Source: a virus. Taken from it: a DNA stretch of 36,570 nucleotides. Below are positions 15,164 through 22,142 of this stretch, piece by piece. Where the stretch lies: IMG/VR virus record IMGVR_UViG_3300032299_000226, positions 1 to 36,570 of that record; one strand, given 5' to 3'. A model generated the notes under the pieces. It did no database searches. It was not told the origin of the DNA and worked only from the letters and a program-made list of their open reading frames with translations. Position 1 is the stretch's first letter, and each line of letters starts with the position of its first letter. A program made the position numbers and the translations under genes.

Positions 15164-15189
15164 GCTGGGGAGGGTAAAACCTCCCCAGC
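15164..15189 (+). terminator. Hairpin after the capsid gene, probable (partial) terminator
   Basis: GCTGGGGAGG (15164-15173) pairs perfectly with CCTCCCCAGC (15180-15189) around a 6-base GTAAAA loop. The following bases, CTCTTCC, are only partly T-rich. This is the strongest stem in the window and stands 45 bases after the capsid stop, where attenuation of readthrough or 3'-end protection of the capsid message is expected. Confidence 0.6.
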
Positions 15190-15208
15190 CTCTTCCAACG
15201 GAGATCAA

Positions 15209-15499
15209 ATGAAAGAAGGAATGAATAAAGGTGGTGATGTGAAAATGTCGAAAGGCATGGTCATGTTGCCATTGTCGATGCTTGAAGTTAATGATGGCGG
15301 AGACAACGTTCCTCCTTCTGAAGGTGATGAAGTTGAACTCAGCGGTGTTGTTCAAATGGTTAAGAACGGAGCTGCATACATCAAGGTCAATGAGGCCATG
15401 ATCGAAGGCGAATCCGAGAATAACGAAGAGGACAACATGTCTGAGGAGGACAAAATGCGTGAGCTGGCGAAGAATGCCGACGAGGAGAACTACAGCTAA
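15209..15499 (+). CDS. Hypothetical acidic head-region protein
   Basis: 96 residues from ATG 15209, which has GGAG just upstream and lies after the hairpin; an in-frame ATG at 15128 would put the hairpin inside the gene. The middle forms a small beta domain (EGDEVELSGVVQMVKNGAAY), the end is very acidic. Its last 13 bases are identical to those of the capsid gene. It may be a decoration or minor head protein. Confidence 0.6.
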   Translation: MKEGMNKGGDVKMSKGMVMLPLSMLEVNDGGDNVPPSEGDEVELSGVVQMVKNGAAYIKVNEAMIEGESENNEEDNMSEEDKMRELAKNADEENYS

Positions 15500-15780
15500 T
15501 GCCTATTTACCAGTACACCGATACCAGAAATGGTTCAGTCGTTGAACTGGAAAAATCAGTAGCTGAAAGGGACTCAGTCCCTAAGTATCTGAAGCGGTTT
15601 ACTGTCCCACAACGTTTGGCTCTTGTTGGCGTTGGCGATCCCCTCGACAACCCACTTGGGTCTAATAAAACAAATATTATGAAGGGGTACTACCGCCAGG
15701 AACAAAAACTTGGCAGTAGATTCAAAAGCGAGTTCAGCGCGGATCAAGTGAAACGTGCCTGGAGTCGCAAAGGAGATTAA
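15499..15780 (+). CDS. FmdB-like small protein lacking the cysteines
   Basis: 93 residues. The start MPIYQYTDTRNGSVVELEKS resembles the N-terminus of FmdB-type zinc ribbons, but the metal-binding cysteines are absent. The tail is basic (SADQVKRAWSRKGD). Coupled to the previous gene by TAATG overlap. Function unknown; a virion component is possible given the position. Confidence 0.6.
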   Translation: MPIYQYTDTRNGSVVELEKSVAERDSVPKYLKRFTVPQRLALVGVGDPLDNPLGSNKTNIMKGYYRQEQKLGSRFKSEFSADQVKRAWSRKGD

Positions 15781-15784
15781 CAAT

Positions 15785-15979
15785 ATGGCTAATGAGTTTC
15801 AACGCAGTCCAGTTAGAGCGAAGAACAAGGCTATCCGAATTGACGGAGCCAACTTCACCAACGTCATTGAGTTTACGGCAAGCTCCAGCGGTGGCACAGT
15901 TAATACTGTTGCAACCGCTCCTGCTTCCTTGAACGTGACCCTTAACGGCACTTCTTACAGAATTGCCCTCCACACCTAA
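15785..15979 (+). CDS. Hypothetical small protein
   Basis: 64 residues from ATG 15785, which has AGGAG upstream; the frame extends further back but inside the previous gene. Content is beta-strand-like (SLNVTLNGTSYRIALHT). It overlaps the next gene by TAATG. No family is recognised. Confidence 0.6.
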   Translation: MANEFQRSPVRAKNKAIRIDGANFTNVIEFTASSSGGTVNTVATAPASLNVTLNGTSYRIALHT

Positions 15980-16218
15980 TGTCACGCGCATTAGATAAAT
16001 TCCAGGCTCAATACGGATTTTCCGTAGGGACGCAAGGAACAGCCACACCAGGCTATTGGGCGATCCAGATGCTTGCAGATACCACGTTTAGCGCAATTAG
16101 CGGTAAATTTGATGGCACCCTGACAGGCGTGACGATTGGCTCAGGCAACATCATCTATGGCGAGTTCAACAGCTACACGGCTGGAACTGGCAAGGTGATC
16201 GGCTACATAGCTGGTTAA
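15979..16218 (+). CDS. Hypothetical small beta-rich protein
   Basis: 79 residues, with GYWAIQMLADTTFSAISGKF and a Gly/Thr-rich second half (GTLTGVTIGSGNIIYGEFNS). The composition resembles short phage decoration or appendage proteins. Coupled to the previous gene by TAATG. Confidence 0.6.
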   Translation: MSRALDKFQAQYGFSVGTQGTATPGYWAIQMLADTTFSAISGKFDGTLTGVTIGSGNIIYGEFNSYTAGTGKVIGYIAG

Positions 16219-16236
16219 TGATTCAAGTAATCACAT

Positions 16237-16260
16237 CGCCAAAGGTTCAAGTCCTTGGCG
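16237..16260 (+). other. Intergenic hairpin
   Basis: CGCCAA-A-GG (16237-16245) pairs with CC-TTGGCG (16253-16260) with one bulged A and a TTCAAGT loop, followed by an AT-rich stretch with TTTT at 16271-16274. It may attenuate transcription or shape the leader of the next gene. It resembles a tRNA T-arm by sequence but no tRNA is present. Confidence 0.4.
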
Positions 16261-16280
16261 GGTGATTGCATTTTAATTAT

Positions 16281-16664
16281 ATGCCAAGACTATCTCTAGG
16301 ATTGGGCGTGCAAGCCGTTAGTAAGGTTAAGAGTGGCGGTGGAGGAGCTGGCTTCCCAGATGTTGCATCAACAAATCAAATTGCTCTTACAAGCGTTACT
16401 GGAACAATGTTTGGCGTAGCAAACAACGGAATAGGCACATACACAAAAAATGGGCCGATAAACCCAAATACAAATAAGGGTGCAATATATTATGTTATTG
16501 ACGCTGGAGGAGATCCAAGTGCCGCAATCACATTTAATGGCGGACAATGGGAATTGAATTACAACGATGATGGATCACAGACTCATTCAATAAACCTATC
16601 TAGCGACCCAACCACCATCCCAACAACTGGATGGTCACCTTCCATCACCATCACCGCCGTTTGA
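16281..16664 (+). CDS. Hypothetical appendage-region protein
   Basis: 127 residues from ATG 16281 (a TTG at 16266 is possible but less likely). The start MPRLSLGLGVQAVSKVKSGG leads into a Gly-rich linker and a compact beta-rich domain ending TGWSPSITITAV. Similar small beta proteins occur next to tail fibres. The stop overlaps the next start (TGATG). Confidence 0.55.
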   Translation: MPRLSLGLGVQAVSKVKSGGGGAGFPDVASTNQIALTSVTGTMFGVANNGIGTYTKNGPINPNTNKGAIYYVIDAGGDPSAAITFNGGQWELNYNDDGSQTHSINLSSDPTTIPTTGWSPSITITAV

Positions 16665-16795
16665 TGAACCTCCTTACCATCTCTATCCTCTGCCTTGCTT
16701 TTGCCTCCTGCTCACCACGCAAGCAGGATAACAATGCTTTGCCAGTTTATTCGGATATGGGGGCTGCATCTGACCTAGGGGCCACAAAGCCATGA
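16664..16795 (+). CDS. 43-residue lipoprotein-like peptide
   Basis: The N-terminus MNLLTISILCLAFASC is a short hydrophobic signal ending in a lipobox-like FASC (Phe at -3 is unusual), then SPRKQDNNALPV and a polar tail. Both ends are coupled: the start overlaps the previous stop (TGATG) and the stop overlaps the next ATG (ATGA). It lies before a holin-like gene, so a role in lysis or superinfection exclusion is possible. Confidence 0.55.
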   Translation: MNLLTISILCLAFASCSPRKQDNNALPVYSDMGAASDLGATKP

Positions 16796-17016
16796 GCGAA
16801 GACCAAGTTTGGAACATAGAATTGAAGCTCGCCAGAATGGAAGAGCGTCAGGTTCAGCTTTACTCGATGGTCGAAAGGTCACTTGCAAACTACGCGGACA
16901 TTGCTAATAAGGTTAATGCGCTGGAGCATCTAAGGACTAAGATACTAGCCCTCTCTGGCGTTATTGGCCTTATATGTTCAATGGCTTGGGACGTAATCAA
17001 AAATAGGAACAACTAG
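16792..17016 (+). CDS. XhlA-like membrane protein (holin-associated candidate)
   Basis: 74 residues: a helical N-terminal half (EDQVWNIELKLARMEERQVQ, typical coiled-coil spacing) and a C-terminal transmembrane helix (ILALSGVIGLICSMAWDVI) with basic tail. This layout matches haemolysin XhlA/phage holin accessory proteins. Coupled to the lipoprotein gene by ATGA. The family call is by architecture, not by a diagnostic motif. Confidence 0.6.
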   Translation: MSEDQVWNIELKLARMEERQVQLYSMVERSLANYADIANKVNALEHLRTKILALSGVIGLICSMAWDVIKNRNN

Positions 17017-17024
17017 GAGAAAAT

Positions 17025-18395
17025 ATGCCGAATTTTACAGCAGGAACCAGCTTTGGTGCAAACGACACAGTAACCAATACGAAGCTTAACGCTTTGATTG
17101 CGGATGCTGTAATCAACCCTGAGTGCGCATTAAGCATCAACTCTGGCACGATTGGCACGCTTTCCTGCACCAGGGGTACTATTGCTACGTTTAATAGCAC
17201 GACTGGAACTGTTGCCACGCTCAATACCACTACTGGATCTGTCCAAACATTAAGTGCTGGCACATTGGCAACGAACCTAACTGGCGGTACGTACTCTGGA
17301 TTAATCAATTCGAGTACTGGTACGTTCTCTGGATTAATCAATTCGAGTACTGGTACTTACTCTGGATTAATCAATTCAAGTACTGGCACATTTACTGGAT
17401 CGATTGGAGGATCTGCAAATCTTACGTCTGGAACAATTCAGACATTAACAGCAAGCACCCTTACTGGAACACTTACTGGCGGAACCTATTCTGGATCGAT
17501 TGGAACAGCCAGAAGTTTTACTGCTGGAACTATTAACAATTTCACCTCTTCCAGCAATGCAACAATATCTGGACTTACAGTTGGTACAGGTAATCCATCT
17601 GGATCAGAACAAAATGTAGCAGTTGGAATCAGCGCACTTACAAGCAATACAAGTGGAGATAATAATTCTGCTTTTGGACGATTTGTATTAAATTCAAATA
17701 CTACTGGATCATATAATTACGCATTTGGAAATTTTTCATTAAATGGAAATACATCTGGCCGAGAAAATAGCGCATTTGGTGCTTCAGTTTTATCAGGAAA
17801 TACTACTGGATCATATAATACAGCATTTGGTAATTTGTCATTAAATACGTCTTCAACTTCAACAGCGAATGTTGCGGTTGGATATCAAGCACTATTTGCA
17901 GCATCAGGATCTGGAAGCTTGAATACTGCAATTGGATATGTTGCTGGTAATTCAAACACAACTGGATCAAATAATTCGTTTATTGGAAATAGCGCACAGG
18001 GCGCAAGTGCGAGCGCAAACAATGCAATAACACTTGGTAATGGTTCTATTGCAACACTTCGTTGCCAAGTTCAATCAATCACATCTCTTTCGGACAGACG
18101 AGACAAGAGTGAAGTAAAAGATCTTTCCGCAGGACTTGACTTTGTTGGAAAACTTAGACCAGTAAGTTTTGTTTGGAACACAAGAGACAAGGCGAAAGTT
18201 AATGTTCCTGATTCTGGATTTATTGCCCAAGAACTTCTTGAGGCTCAAGAAAAAACTGGAATTGTTATCCCCAACTTGGTGAGCCAAGAAAATCCAGAAA
18301 AACTTGAGGCTGCATATGGAACACTTATTCCAGTACTTGTGCAGGCCATTAAGGAATTGAAGGCAAAGGTTGAATTGCTTGAGAGCAAGAAATAA
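17025..18395 (+). CDS. Tail fibre with C-terminal S74-type intramolecular chaperone
   Basis: 456 residues. Residues 90-123 contain three 11-residue repeats (TYSGLINSSTG type). From about 190 come Asn/Ser/Gly-rich repeats with NTTGSYNTAFGNLSLN-like units resembling trimeric YadA-head turns. The C-terminus is a peptidase S74 domain: the Ser-Lys pair is S356/K361 in LSDRRDKSEVKDL, followed by GLDFVGKLRPVSFVW and SGFIAQEL, and a coiled coil at the very end. Such domains fold the trimer and then cut themselves off. It is the likely host-binding protein. The middle section is notably AT-rich. AGGAG precedes the ATG. Confidence 0.85.
   Translation: MPNFTAGTSFGANDTVTNTKLNALIADAVINPECALSINSGTIGTLSCTRGTIATFNSTTGTVATLNTTTGSVQTLSAGTLATNLTGGTYSGLINSSTGTFSGLINSSTGTYSGLINSSTGTFTGSIGGSANLTSGTIQTLTASTLTGTLTGGTYSGSIGTARSFTAGTINNFTSSSNATISGLTVGTGNPSGSEQNVAVGISALTSNTSGDNNSAFGRFVLNSNTTGSYNYAFGNFSLNGNTSGRENSAFGASVLSGNTTGSYNTAFGNLSLNTSSTSTANVAVGYQALFAASGSGSLNTAIGYVAGNSNTTGSNNSFIGNSAQGASASANNAITLGNGSIATLRCQVQSITSLSDRRDKSEVKDLSAGLDFVGKLRPVSFVWNTRDKAKVNVPDSGFIAQELLEAQEKTGIVIPNLVSQENPEKLEAAYGTLIPVLVQAIKELKAKVELLESKK
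17290..17391 (+). repeat. 33-bp in-gene tandem repeat, 3 copies
   Basis: The segment TCTGGATTAATCAATTC followed by GAGTACTGGTAC recurs three times with few changes, coding three 11-residue beta-repeat units in the fibre shaft. Near-identity at DNA level indicates recent duplication, a common way phages change fibre length. Confidence 0.8.
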
Positions 18396-19345
18396 TGACG
18401 ATCACAGAAATCGCTCAGTTTGCAGGCGAGAAGATTGGCAAGACCGATGCTGATACTATCACGTTCCTGCAAAAGGCAGCAGCCCTAAACTATCGGCGCG
18501 TTTGGAACTTTGCGCCTTGGCGCGAGACTGTAACCAACTCAACTTATGGGATTACGGATATTGCGCAGGTCATTTTATCTGGAGCAGGTTTTGCAACATC
18601 AGACGGAACTTACACAAGAACATCTTTTGGAACAAGTCAATTTAATGCAACAACTGGAAATAATTATATTGTATGGGAGCCAGGAGAACTTGCGTGGGAG
18701 GCATATAATGCAATTGAAAATCTTTCATTTTTTTCTGTAGGAACTGACTTGACGCGATGGCGTAATACAAATACAGAAATAGGGCTAAAGGTAGGTCCCA
18801 AAGGAGCAATAACACTATCGCGCACAGTAAGCCTAGGCACAAACGTAGAGACACCTCTATCCGTTGCTTGGGGAGACAACGAACTTGCCCCAATGGATCT
18901 TGCCACGATTATATCGCAAGATGCGGATCTTTTGGACATCAGCAGAACTGGGACTCCACAGGCGTATTACTTCAAGGGGCGCAACTCTTCTGGTATCGCT
19001 CAAATTGATGTTTATCCAACCCTTGACACAACTAGCACAACCACTTTAAAAGTTATCGAAAAGCTCCAATGCCTTACTCGCTCAAACTACATTGTTGATT
19101 TTCCTCCAACGACCAACGCCATTGGTGACGAACTTCGCCTTCCGCATGTCAGTCATGTCGTATTGGCTCTGACTCACGCCGATGCCCTAGAGCGTGAGCG
19201 TCAGTATGGCAAGGCGCAGCTTGTTGTTCAGACTGCCAACACCGACTTGGCATCTATGGCGAATTACGAATTGAGCCAGGTTGGCGGAATGAAACAGATC
19301 ACCCCAACCTCTCTTGGCGAACTTGGTTTAGAAGAGATCATCTAA
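18395..19345 (+). CDS. Tail-tube/head-tail connector-like protein with inserted beta module
   Basis: 316 residues. The N-terminus ([20 protein letters not shown]) and the end ([20 protein letters not shown], then [10 protein letters not shown]) look like a podovirus adaptor or tail tubular A-type protein that joins portal and nozzle. Residues about 58-123 are different: [40 protein letters not shown], a glycan-binding-like module that recurs in many phage tail proteins. That segment is AT-richer and looks inserted. Coupled to the fibre gene by TAATG. Confidence 0.65.
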   Translation: MTITEIAQFAGEKIGKTDADTITFLQKAAALNYRRVWNFAPWRETVTNSTYGITDIAQVILSGAGFATSDGTYTRTSFGTSQFNATTGNNYIVWEPGELAWEAYNAIENLSFFSVGTDLTRWRNTNTEIGLKVGPKGAITLSRTVSLGTNVETPLSVAWGDNELAPMDLATIISQDADLLDISRTGTPQAYYFKGRNSSGIAQIDVYPTLDTTSTTTLKVIEKLQCLTRSNYIVDFPPTTNAIGDELRLPHVSHVVLALTHADALERERQYGKAQLVVQTANTDLASMANYELSQVGGMKQITPTSLGELGLEEII

Positions 19346-19349
19346 AGCC

Positions 19350-21218
19350 ATGCCGTACTTCACGGATGCAACAGATGATGTACTGTCGGTAGCTGTCACG
19401 CCAAGTTTTGATGGTGGCCAGGTATCTGGCATTAGCCCCAATCTTATTGCGGACAACGCAGCCTCCGAGCTGCTCAACATGACCATTTCGCCCAATGGCA
19501 ACCTTCAGACTCGCCAGGGCATTGAGACAGTTTCGACAAGCTTTTCTACGTCCAATACAATTCAAGGCATGTTCTATTTTGATACGCCAAACGTTGAGGA
19601 AATTATTGTTGCCACAGGCGGATCTCTTTATAGATACAATACAGGCTCAAGCACGTTCTCGACTACTGGCGGAACATTTGCAAATTCAACAAATCAAATT
19701 GAATTTGCACAGTTGATCAACAAATTATATTGGACAGACGGATCAAGCAATCTCCAGTTTACTGATGGAACAAATAATTATCGCCAGGGAACAAAACTTG
19801 CTTCTGTGTCAATTACATATCCAGGTGTTGGATATACATCAGCACCAGCAGTAACAGTTTCTGCACCACAAATGGGTTATGGCACAACAGCAACAGCAGT
19901 TGCATCTTATGCTGCATCACAAGGTGGTATTGTTACTGGAATAACAGTTACCAATGGTGGTTCTGGATATACATCTGCACCAACTATAACGATAGCACCA
20001 CCATCATCTGGAACCGCAGCAACTGCAACTGGAGTAATCTCAACACAATTAGCCCCAACTGGCCTGCGCTTAATCAAATCATTCACCAATCGCCTATTCG
20101 CAGTAGGCACAGGCGAGGATCGGAACACTCTTTACGCCTCTGACATTCTCGATCCAGAGATATGGAAGACCACCAATTCAATTATTGTGGGCGGAGATGA
20201 CGGAGAAGACATTATCGCAATCCAACCCTTCTACGGATTTCAGATCATCGTGTTTAAGAGGAACAAGATCTACCTGGTTGATGTAACGCCAAGCACAACG
20301 ACTACATCAGGAACAAGCGTATTGTCGCTTGTCAATAGTGCAGCAGAGTGGACTGTTCAGACAATTTCAAATAGGATTGGTTGTATCGCAGGCAGATCAG
20401 TTGCGCTCGTAAACAAGGATGTGTTCTTCTTGGCTAATGACGGCATACGATCAGTCTCAAGGTCTTTGGCGGATGACTTCTCTACAGTTGGCCTCACAAT
20501 AAGCGAGCCAGTTAAGGACATCATCGCAAGGATCAACAGAAGTTATATTGATACTTGCAACGCAACATTCCATAACAATCGATACCTCCTGGCCATACCG
20601 CTAGATTCGGCAACCAAACCGAGCCACATATTGGTTTACAACTCAATCTTCAACTGCTTCGAAGGCTTGTGGGAAATTGCAGCAGCAAGGATGGTTGAGA
20701 CAAGCTTTACTTCTGGATTCACCACGAACACAATCAAACTTTGCATAGGCACAACCAACTCAAGGATTGGTCACCTTACGGATTACAAGGATTCAGATTC
20801 AGTTGACATCAATACAGGGTTCCAAGATTTTGGTACTGGCTATACAAGCAGGGTGGTCACTAAGGCGTATGAATTTGATGATCGCTTTGCGCTGAAGTAC
20901 GGATCGCACTACGAGGTTGAATTCTTTAATTCTGGATCTACCAACACAACGATAAGCATTCGCAGGGATACGGATGGCAACGACATTGTGCTTGGCACGA
21001 ATGTTGACACAACCTCGCCTGACGGATTGACGCTCCCATTTACGCTCCCAGCGACACTAAGCGCGAAGGTTGTCAAGCGTAGGGCGGATAGCCTTAGGTC
21101 ATACGACAAGTGGCGCAATATCAAGATGAAGGTTGAGGCTGCCAGCAGGAAGCTTTCTATTCGAGGGGTCATTATGGCAGCCAATCCAGACACAATTCAG
21201 ATCCAGCAAAATATATGA
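19350..21218 (+). CDS. Tail tubular protein B-like nozzle protein with inserted GSGYTSAP repeats
   Basis: 622 residues. [20 protein letters not shown] at the start and later [38 protein letters not shown] and [12 protein letters not shown] are beta-propeller-like strands of podovirus tail nozzle proteins. Residues 151-231 contain two related motifs, [15 protein letters not shown] and [15 protein letters not shown], a Gly/Thr-rich insertion module that occurs in phage structural proteins and may bind surface polysaccharide. It follows the adaptor gene and precedes the ejection proteins. Confidence 0.7.
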   Translation: MPYFTDATDDVLSVAVTPSFDGGQVSGISPNLIADNAASELLNMTISPNGNLQTRQGIETVSTSFSTSNTIQGMFYFDTPNVEEIIVATGGSLYRYNTGSSTFSTTGGTFANSTNQIEFAQLINKLYWTDGSSNLQFTDGTNNYRQGTKLASVSITYPGVGYTSAPAVTVSAPQMGYGTTATAVASYAASQGGIVTGITVTNGGSGYTSAPTITIAPPSSGTAATATGVISTQLAPTGLRLIKSFTNRLFAVGTGEDRNTLYASDILDPEIWKTTNSIIVGGDDGEDIIAIQPFYGFQIIVFKRNKIYLVDVTPSTTTTSGTSVLSLVNSAAEWTVQTISNRIGCIAGRSVALVNKDVFFLANDGIRSVSRSLADDFSTVGLTISEPVKDIIARINRSYIDTCNATFHNNRYLLAIPLDSATKPSHILVYNSIFNCFEGLWEIAAARMVETSFTSGFTTNTIKLCIGTTNSRIGHLTDYKDSDSVDINTGFQDFGTGYTSRVVTKAYEFDDRFALKYGSHYEVEFFNSGSTNTTISIRRDTDGNDIVLGTNVDTTSPDGLTLPFTLPATLSAKVVKRRADSLRSYDKWRNIKMKVEAASRKLSIRGVIMAANPDTIQIQQNI

Positions 21219-21601
21219 CCCAGATAGAGTTTCTTGAACAAAGCGGTGTAATGGAGGCAATGTGGCCTAACTTTGAGGATTGGGTGCATTGGTTTGATAG
21301 TAATGGACTTATGGGAACTGTTAGAGATAAGGATGGTGAAATTCATGGTGTAGCTCTAGCAAGGTGTATCCCTAATGGCGTTAATCCAGATCATTACGTC
21401 CACAGCGAAAATGGTGATTACATATTTGTTGACTTGTGTGCTACTAGTGGTATTAAAAGAGCTGAGTTGGTAGAACCACTCAAAGGCTTGCTATTGATCC
21501 TTTGGGATCGATTTGGACCTCGCAAGCGAATTATATTTAATCGTTTAGGAACCCAAAAGGAGTATGATTACATGAAGTTTATGCGAAAGGCTCTGGCTTA
21601 A
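21215..21601 (+). CDS. Hypothetical protein, possible acyltransferase-like (T7 gp13-like position)
   Basis: 128 residues. The pattern [20 protein letters not shown] followed by [20 protein letters not shown] and [20 protein letters not shown] resembles the core of small GNAT-like phage proteins. It starts in the stop of the tail protein gene (ATGA). Its 3' end (coding MKFMRKALA) and the first bases of the next gene occur again 528 bp downstream, marking a duplication. The enzymatic call is weak. Confidence 0.55.
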   Translation: MTQIEFLEQSGVMEAMWPNFEDWVHWFDSNGLMGTVRDKDGEIHGVALARCIPNGVNPDHYVHSENGDYIFVDLCATSGIKRAELVEPLKGLLLILWDRFGPRKRIIFNRLGTQKEYDYMKFMRKALA

Positions 21602-21614
21602 TATGGGAGGCGGT
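21572..21614 (+). repeat. Duplication copy A (gene end plus next gene start)
   Basis: The segment spans the last nine codons of the 128-residue gene, its stop and the ATG-GGN start of the proline-rich gene. It matches 22100-22142 at most positions with the same stop-to-start spacing. Confidence 0.75.
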
Positions 21615-22076
21615 CAGAAAAGTTCACCTGCCCCTCCTCCGCCCCCTCCGCCCCCCAACCCTGTGGAGGCAGGAAAGGCGAATGATCTTTATTACAGATC
21701 TTCATTGGAAACATATATCCAGACTCAGCCAGAAATTGCTAAACTTGAATCAAATATTCGAGAGAAGTATGCCCCGCGTCAACGAGAACTAGATAGGCGC
21801 ATGGCTGCTCTTGACCTACAGAGAGCATCCCAGGCACAACTTCAGGTTGAGCGCGAGCTGGGGCCACAACGTTCTATTGAACAAATGAAGCGTCAATTTG
21901 AAATGTCTCCAAATGCCTTTGCTACACAGCAGGCACTTGGCCAGCAAGCTGCGTTACAGTTTGCGAGACTTTATGGGCAGTCACCAATGGGAGCTGTTCC
22001 AGCTGAAGTGCAGCAGGGTACTGGTTCTATTCCATTTGACTATCTTGCGGTTGCTGGGAAAAATAGGGTTGGTTAA
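21603..22076 (+). CDS. Proline-rich virion protein, probable internal/ejection protein
   Basis: 157 residues: MGGGQKSSPAPPPPPPPPNP, then a helical Gln/Arg-rich body (NIREKYAPRQRELDRRMAAL). A Gly-rich and poly-Pro N-terminus is repeated in the following gene, showing common origin. Such proteins are packaged internally or sit in the tail tube. It starts one base after the previous stop. Confidence 0.6.
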   Translation: MGGGQKSSPAPPPPPPPPNPVEAGKANDLYYRSSLETYIQTQPEIAKLESNIREKYAPRQRELDRRMAALDLQRASQAQLQVERELGPQRSIEQMKRQFEMSPNAFATQQALGQQAALQFARLYGQSPMGAVPAEVQQGTGSIPFDYLAVAGKNRVG

Positions 22077-22099
22077 TAAAATTAAGGAAATATAATTAA

Positions 22100-22142
22100 A
22101 TGAAATTTATGCTAAAGGAGGTTGCTTAATATGGGTGGCGGT
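22100..22142 (+). repeat. Duplication copy B, remnant 9-codon frame before the 717-residue gene
   Basis: It codes MKFMLKEVA, a stop, then ATGGGTGGCGGT, paralleling MKFMRKALA, stop, ATGGGAGGCGGT at 21572. The tiny frame has become the ribosome-binding region: AAAGGAGG lies within it. Confidence 0.75.

Noticed and set aside
16231-16275. tRNA-like T-arm (GGTTCAAGTCC)
   Set aside because: No cloverleaf, anticodon arm or acceptor stem can be formed upstream; it is a simple hairpin.
17290-18050. Diversity-generating retroelement target in the fibre
   Set aside because: No reverse transcriptase gene or template repeat is present; the repeats are ordinary in-frame beta repeats.
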